Assembly (NCBI GenBank): GCA_016208665.1
Contig: JACQXT010000134.1
Span: 1-10,599, forward strand
From: Chitinivibrionia bacterium
Lineage (GTDB): Bacteria; Krumholzibacteriota; Krumholzibacteriia; WVZY01
DNA length: 10,599 nt
Direction of reading: 5' to 3'
The notes under the pieces: model-generated
Seen by the model: only the letters and a program-made list of their open reading frames with translations
What the model was told of the DNA's origin: nothing
Databases searched by the model: none
Program-made: the position numbers and the translations under genes
Shown here: piece after piece, positions 7,487 through 10,599 of the stretch
How the letters are laid out: each line of letters begins with the position of its first letter
Position numbering within the stretch: position 1 is the first letter of the stretch

Positions 7487-7879
7487 TTAACGCTTGGAGA
7501 ATTGAAACCGTTTTCTTCTGCCTGCGAGTCCGTATTTCTTTCGCTCTTTGGAGCGCGAGTCTCTCGTCAACAACCCCTTCGACCTCAGCATGCCGTGAAT
7601 GCTCTCGTTGGCTTTCACGAGAGCCCTGGCGATACCGAGTTGAAGAGCGCCGGCCTGGCCTGCGATGCCTCCGCCGCGCACGGTTGCCTGAATGTCGAAC
7701 TTGCCGAGCGCATCCGAGACCTCGAGCGGATGGCGAACCTGCATGACGAGCGTTTCCCGTCTGAGGTAATCCACGAGTTCCTTGCCGTTCACGATCGTCT
7801 TGCCTGAACCCGGTCTCAAATAGACACGTGCAACAGATTCTTTCCTTCGTCCAATCGCTGAATAATACGGTTTTTCCAT
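7487..7879 (-). CDS. rpsI: 30S ribosomal protein S9
   Basis: S9 sits in the head of the small subunit, and its C-terminal tail reaches the P-site tRNA. The 130-residue product matches the usual size. It has the N-terminal YYSAIGRRKESVARV (5-19), the signature GGGIAGQAGALQLGIARAL (69-87), the SKERKKYGLAGRRKR stretch and the universal C-terminal QFSKR ending in Lys-Arg. The ATG at 7879 was preferred over an in-frame GTG at 7900 because AGAGGA lies 9 nt upstream of it and the GTG would place the ribosome binding site inside the gene. It lies 64 nt after rplM and 165 nt before rpsB. Nothing unusual in the protein. Confidence 0.98.
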   Translation of the reverse strand: MEKPYYSAIGRRKESVARVYLRPGSGKTIVNGKELVDYLRRETLVMQVRHPLEVSDALGKFDIQATVRGGGIAGQAGALQLGIARALVKANESIHGMLRSKGLLTRDSRSKERKKYGLAGRRKRFQFSKR

Positions 7880-7907
7880 ACGTTGATTTCCTCTGAACAC
7901 CGATTAC

Positions 7908-7937
7908 CGGCCGGAAGGAATCGGATCCATCCGGCCG
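7908..7937 (-). other. Stem-loop between rplM and rpsI
   Basis: CGGCCGGA (7937-7930) pairs perfectly with TCCGGCCG (7915-7908). Inside the 14-nt loop, GGA and TCC can add three pairs after a T-T mismatch. It fills half of the 64-nt gap. No U-tract follows on the coding strand, so termination is unlikely. It ends well before the rpsI ribosome binding site. It may be a processing or mRNA-stability element; its role is unknown. Confidence 0.45.
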
Positions 7938-7943
7938 CATTTT

Positions 7944-8378
7944 CTAGAGATTTAATCCCAGTTCCTTGGGTTTCTGCGCTTTATGGGGATGCAGGGCTCC
8001 GCTGTAAACCTTCAGTTTCTTCAGGAGTTTTCTTCCCAGCCGGTTATGCGGCAGCATACCCCGCACCGCATGCGCCACGACCTTCGCGGGATCCTTTTTC
8101 ATGGCTTCCTGAAGCGTCGTTACCTTCAGTCCGCCCTGATAGCCCGAGTACCTGTAGTAGAGCTTCTTCTGGCGTTTCCCGCCCGTAAGCTGCACCTTCT
8201 CGGCATTTACGACGATGACATGATCACCGAGATCGAGGTGGGGCGAATAGGTCGGCTTGTGTTTTCCGCGCAGCACGACGGCGATTTCCGATGCCATTCT
8301 TCCGAGGGGTTTTCCCGCCGCATCGACGATGTGCCATTCCTGAACAATGTCATCCGCTTTTACTGTGTGAGTTTTCAT
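7944..8378 (-). CDS. rplM: 50S ribosomal protein L13
   Basis: L13 binds 23S rRNA early in assembly of the large subunit. The product is 144 residues, the normal family length. It shows WHIVDAAGKPLGRMAS (15-30), GKHKPTYSPHLDLGD (38-52), the tyrosine-rich KLYYRYSGYQGG (72-83) and the signature VRGMLPHNRLGRKLLKKLKVY (105-125), which identify it clearly. The ATG at 8378 was chosen because family members begin close to this MKT...WHIVDA pattern; a longer frame from a GTG at 8417 starts inside the leader stem-loop and is not credible. No Shine-Dalgarno sequence lies at the usual distance. It is first in the operon, behind the predicted promoter and leader hairpin, with rpsI 64 nt downstream as in most bacteria. 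Confidence 0.98.
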   Translation of the reverse strand: MKTHTVKADDIVQEWHIVDAAGKPLGRMASEIAVVLRGKHKPTYSPHLDLGDHVIVVNAEKVQLTGGKRQKKLYYRYSGYQGGLKVTTLQEAMKKDPAKVVAHAVRGMLPHNRLGRKLLKKLKVYSGALHPHKAQKPKELGLNL

Positions 8379-8410
8379 AGCTTGAAACCGTTCTACCTCT
8401 GCAAACACTA

Positions 8411-8434
8411 CGAGCACTCCGAATGCAGTGCTCG
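8411..8434 (-). promoter_or_regulatory. Stem-loop in the rplM 5' leader, possible L13 autoregulatory element
   Basis: CGAGCACT and AGTGCTCG form a perfect 8-bp stem with an 8-nt loop in the predicted leader, 32 nt upstream of the rplM start codon. No U-tract follows on the minus strand, so it is not a terminator. In E. coli L13 represses its own rplM-rpsI mRNA, and L13 leader RNAs are known in other phyla. That this hairpin is such a site is inference from position only. The best Shine-Dalgarno-like AGAGG (8400-8396) lies 17 nt from the ATG, unusually far, which would suit a folded or controlled initiation region. Confidence 0.4.
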
Positions 8435-8480
8435 GCTGAATTGTTACACCATTGCGTCTGATTTTTTATAAAGTCCTATC

Positions 8481-8510
8481 TATATAACAGTTATAAATCT
8501 CCGAAGTCAA
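8481..8510 (-). promoter_or_regulatory. Predicted sigma70-type promoter of the rplM operon
   Basis: The minus strand carries TTGACT (8510-8505; 5 of 6 to consensus), an 18-nt spacer and TATATA (8486-8481). A register with a 17-nt spacer and TTATAT is also possible. The -10 area lies in an AT-rich patch unlike the flanking GC-rich sequence. A start site near 8474 would give a 5' leader of about 95 nt before the rplM ATG. This is the only clear promoter I see on the operon strand, so it may drive all ten genes. Confidence 0.6.
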
Positions 8511-8596
8511 GAGAAAAAGTTCCGGCGCGGCGTATTCCGCGTCCGGCACGAATCGAGGCGCGCGCCTTCTAGTTCGAGCGACCTATTTCTGCTCAT
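8507..8596 (-). CDS. Possible 29-residue small ORF upstream of the rplM promoter
   Basis: An ATG is preceded by AAGGGGAG (plus 8603-8610) with a 6-nt spacer, a strong ribosome binding site. The ORF runs 29 codons to TGA. The peptide starts MSRNRSLELEG, is rich in Arg and Ser, has no clear membrane segment or signal peptide, and I do not recognise it. Its last third lies across the GC-rich hairpin and U-tract at 8512-8546, and its stop codon sits inside the TTGACT -35 hexamer of the rplM promoter. It could be a leader-like peptide whose translation interferes with the terminator, or simply a chance ORF in the 3' region of the upstream gene. No good promoter of its own was seen. Translation is not demonstrated. 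Confidence 0.25.
   Translation of the reverse strand: MSRNRSLELEGARLDSCRTRNTPRRNFFS
8512..8546 (-). terminator. Probable Rho-independent terminator after the DUF255 gene
   Basis: On the minus strand CCGG, a bulged A, and CGCGG pair with CCGCG and CCGG around the loop AATACG. This gives nine G-C pairs with one bulge (8522-8546), followed by AAC and then five Ts (8518-8514). The three bases between stem and U-tract make it slightly non-ideal. It ends just upstream of the rplM promoter, which fits insulation of the ribosomal operon from the upstream gene. Confidence 0.65.
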
Positions 8597-8700
8597 CAAA
8601 CGCTCCCCTTCTTTTAACGAATAGCTGCCCTCTTGCGGAGCAAATTGTTGCAACTTGTTATATTATATATAATTAGGCTGTAGTTGGGCGTCGCCGCGCC

Positions 8701-10599
8701 TTAGCGGAGCAGCCTGAGCATGTCATCGGCGGATGTCACCGGCAAGCCGCAGGAGCGATTCCGGCACACATAGGCCGTCGCCTTGCCGTCGACGATCGAG
8801 AGCTCCTTCGTGAACGGAGCGATGTTTTCCAGCCGGATGGACTCATTGTCTCTCTTGAATAGGACCACCATGGAGGGGTGATACCATTCGTTCAAGGCCT
8901 CGATCATGGCTCGGGCGCCGGCCTCGTCGTTTCCGCCGAGAACCACGACCTCGTACGCGGGACCCAGGAGGTAATCGAGGGATGCAAGGAAGAACGCGCA
9001 TGCCGCCGGATTCTGCTCGACGAATTGCGAGTACAGATCTGCCATCCTGTCGGCGCTCCTCTCCGTTTCCGCATCGGCCGTCATTCGGCCGAGACGGAGC
9101 ATGGCGAGCATCGCAACAGAATTGCCCGAAGGAATCGCCCCGTCATAGAGCGCCTTATCGCGGATAATGAGCCGCTCGCCGTTTCTTGACGTGAAGAAGA
9201 ACCCTCCGTCCGACTCATCCCAGAAGTCTGCGAAGAATCTCTTCTGGATATCCAGAGCCGTCTCGAGATATTCGACTTGAAAAGTCGCCTCGTAGAGCTC
9301 GACCAGCCCCCAGATGAAGAACGCATAGTCGTCGACCGTAGCGGGAATGTCCGCGTCGCCGTCCCTGAAACGGTGGAACAAACCGCCGTTTTCGCACCGC
9401 ATATTTTCAAGAATGAAGGCGGCGGAGCGCCGCGCGGCATCCGCATAGACGGGCGCGCCGCATGTTCGCGCAGCACGGGCGAAGGCGGCGATCATCAGCC
9501 CGTTCCAGTCCGTCAGGATCTTGTCGTCCTTGGCAGGATGCGCCCGCGACTCGCGGCGATCGTAGAGCTTCTTCCGCACGGGCTCCCATCGCTCCCGAAG
9601 TTCATGGTCCGGGGCATGCCCCCCGCCGGCGCCGGAGAGCGTTTCCCTCTTCATATGAAACAGGTTGAATCCGCTCCGCCGTCCGGCCGCTTCTTCGCGA
9701 ACGTTGCCGTCCTCTCCGAGATCGAATATCGCGCGTGCGATCGCAATCTCTCCGGCGTCGAGCACATTCGCCAATTCTTCCATGGACCACACGTAGAATC
9801 CGCCTTCCTGCCCATCGCTGTCCGCATCCTCCGCGCTGTAGAAGGCGCCTGAAGGAGCAGTCATGTCGCGAAGGACATAACCGAGTATTTCCTCCGCCGT
9901 GGTCCGGTATTCCGGATCGCCGGTCGCCTGAAACCCTTCGAGATACGCGAGCGTCAACAACGCCTGGTCATAGAGCATCTTCTCGAAGTGCGGCAGGCGC
10001 CACTCAGCATCGGTCGAATAGCGGTGAAAACCGAATCCGATATGATCGAAGACGCCGCCTCCGCGCATGTTTCTCAGCGTCGTTTCAACCATGGAGAGCG
10101 CCGTCCGTTCGCCCGTACGCTTCCAGTACCGGAGCAGAAACAGGAGATTGTGCGGAGTGGGAAACTTCGGCGCCGTTCCGAATCCGCCGTGTTCGCCGTC
10201 GTAATGCCGAACGAGGATCTCATATGCGCGGTCCAGCGCCGCGCGATCGATCGTCCCTCCGGCGGGTGCGGCGCTTTCCGCCGCGAGCGTCCGCGCGATT
10301 CGCTCCGCCGATTCTTGTATCTCCCTCTGCTTCTCCCGCCATAGCTCCCGAATCCGCGGGATGAGCGAGAGCAGACCCGCCCTCCCGTACCGATCCTCCT
10401 TCGGAACATAGGTAGCGGCGAAAAACGGCTTCGCCTCGTAAGTCATGAGTATCGAGAGAGGCCATCCGCCGGAGCCGGTGATCATCTGGCAGGCCTTCAT
10501 GTAGACATGATCGACATCGGGGCGTTCTTCCCTGTCGACTTTCACGCATACGAACGCTTCGTTCAGCAGCGCGGCGACGCCGTCATCTTCGAAGGACTC
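8701..10599 (-). CDS. Thioredoxin-domain protein, DUF255/YyaL/SPATA20 family (N-terminus cut by window edge)
   Basis: The reading frame is open to the right edge, so the true start lies outside; 632 codons are visible before TAA. The visible part begins just after where the family's conserved Cys pair (CHWCHVM-type motif) normally sits, so about 50-60 residues are probably missing. The GTG at 10545 is internal. Visible family hallmarks, numbered from the edge: KVDREERPDVD (about 20-30), GGWPL (44-48), a KEDRYGR stretch, GGFGTAPKFP (138-147), HFEKMLYDQAL (204-214) and YSAEDADSDG (254-263). These fit an N-terminal thioredoxin-like domain followed by an (alpha/alpha)6 barrel like N-acylglucosamine 2-epimerases. 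A Cys-x4-Cys pair lies near the C-terminus (612 and 617). The biochemical role of this widespread family is not established; redox or sugar-related functions are guesses. The product looks cytosolic. It is separated from rplM by a probable terminator, so it is likely a different transcription unit. Confidence 0.93.
   Translation of the reverse strand, partial: ESFEDDGVAALLNEAFVCVKVDREERPDVDHVYMKACQMITGSGGWPLSILMTYEAKPFFAATYVPKEDRYGRAGLLSLIPRIRELWREKQREIQESAERIARTLAAESAAPAGGTIDRAALDRAYEILVRHYDGEHGGFGTAPKFPTPHNLLFLLRYWKRTGERTALSMVETTLRNMRGGGVFDHIGFGFHRYSTDAEWRLPHFEKMLYDQALLTLAYLEGFQATGDPEYRTTAEEILGYVLRDMTAPSGAFYSAEDADSDGQEGGFYVWSMEELANVLDAGEIAIARAIFDLGEDGNVREEAAGRRSGFNLFHMKRETLSGAGGGHAPDHELRERWEPVRKKLYDRRESRAHPAKDDKILTDWNGLMIAAFARAARTCGAPVYADAARRSAAFILENMRCENGGLFHRFRDGDADIPATVDDYAFFIWGLVELYEATFQVEYLETALDIQKRFFADFWDESDGGFFFTSRNGERLIIRDKALYDGAIPSGNSVAMLAMLRLGRMTADAETERSADRMADLYSQFVEQNPAACAFFLASLDYLLGPAYEVVVLGGNDEAGARAMIEALNEWYHPSMVVLFKRDNESIRLENIAPFTKELSIVDGKATAYVCRNRSCGLPVTSADDMLRLLR

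Larger units (their letters stand above)
8379..8700. other. Intergenic region between the DUF255 gene and rplM
   Basis: This 322-bp stretch carries no established gene. Reading on the minus strand it holds an AT-rich patch at 8641-8675 (including the palindrome ATTATATATAAT at 8662-8673 and GTTGCAAC at 8647-8654), a possible 29-codon ORF, a probable terminator, the predicted rplM promoter and the rplM leader hairpin; these are listed separately or as findings. On the plus strand TTGTTG (8645-8650), 17 nt and TATAAT (8668-8673) resemble a promoter pointing antisense into the DUF255 gene. No tRNA-like fold or T-loop sequence was found. Confidence 0.7.

Noticed and set aside
8411..8434. Resemblance of the rplM leader repeat to a CIRCE (HrcA) operator
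   Set aside because: The arms share AGCACTC and AGTGCT with CIRCE, but with 9-base arms the spacer here is 6 rather than the fixed 9, the outer bases differ, and no heat-shock gene is near.
8662..8673. Perfect palindrome ATTATATATAAT as an operator
   Set aside because: Simple AT alternation makes palindromes easily; it has no recognised regulator consensus and no gene start nearby on a matching strand.
1..10599. CRISPR array, mobile element, phage gene, defence system or novel multi-gene system
   Set aside because: No spaced repeats, transposase, integrase or unknown gene cluster is present; every long coding region is a known housekeeping family.

Overview
The window is a housekeeping locus from a bacterium of moderately high GC content. 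It reads almost entirely on the minus strand, so transcription runs from high to low coordinates. Ten genes follow in the order rplM, rpsI, rpsB, tsf, pyrH, frr, uppS, cdsA, dxr, rseP. An eleventh gene, a thioredoxin-domain protein of the DUF255/YyaL/SPATA20 family, lies upstream and is cut by the right edge. I cannot name the phylum with confidence. The joining of rplM-rpsI to rpsB-tsf-pyrH-frr, a short EF-Ts of about 197 residues, and leaders unlike the classical model organisms would fit an FCB-group, deltaproteobacterial-like or uncultured candidate lineage. That is inference from gene order only. No mobile element, phage gene, CRISPR array, tRNA or rRNA was seen.

Region by region: 10599-8701 holds the 3' 632 codons of the DUF255 gene. 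8700-8379 is the only long stretch without an established gene. On the minus strand it holds, in order, a possible 29-codon ORF with a good Shine-Dalgarno sequence, a GC-rich hairpin followed by five Ts (a probable intrinsic terminator), a sigma70-type promoter immediately after it, and a leader with a perfect 8-bp stem-loop. From 8378 to 167 the ten genes are tightly packed. The gaps are 64 nt (rplM/rpsI, with a stem-loop), 165 nt (rpsI/rpsB, with a long stem-loop that may be an S2 leader), 12, 17, 15, 81, 6, 28 and 60 nt. After rseP there is a GC hairpin without a U-tract and about 140 nt with no supported gene.

How the genes work together: the first part makes ribosomal proteins L13, S9 and S2 and elongation factor Ts. 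frr recycles ribosomes, and pyrH makes UDP for RNA, DNA and sugar nucleotides. uppS makes the undecaprenyl carrier, cdsA makes CDP-diacylglycerol for phospholipids, dxr supplies the isoprenoid precursors that UppS polymerises, and rseP is an intramembrane protease of envelope stress control. The cluster therefore couples translation capacity to membrane and wall precursor supply.

Most worth a second look: (1) the rseP start, where a well-placed ATG with a Shine-Dalgarno sequence is out of frame by one base with a gene that otherwise lacks half of its first membrane helix; (2) a C-terminal charged tail of about 75 residues on S2; (3) the compact sORF/terminator/promoter arrangement upstream of rplM; (4) stem-loops in the rplM and rpsB leaders that may be autoregulatory. 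I found no convincing new multi-gene system.
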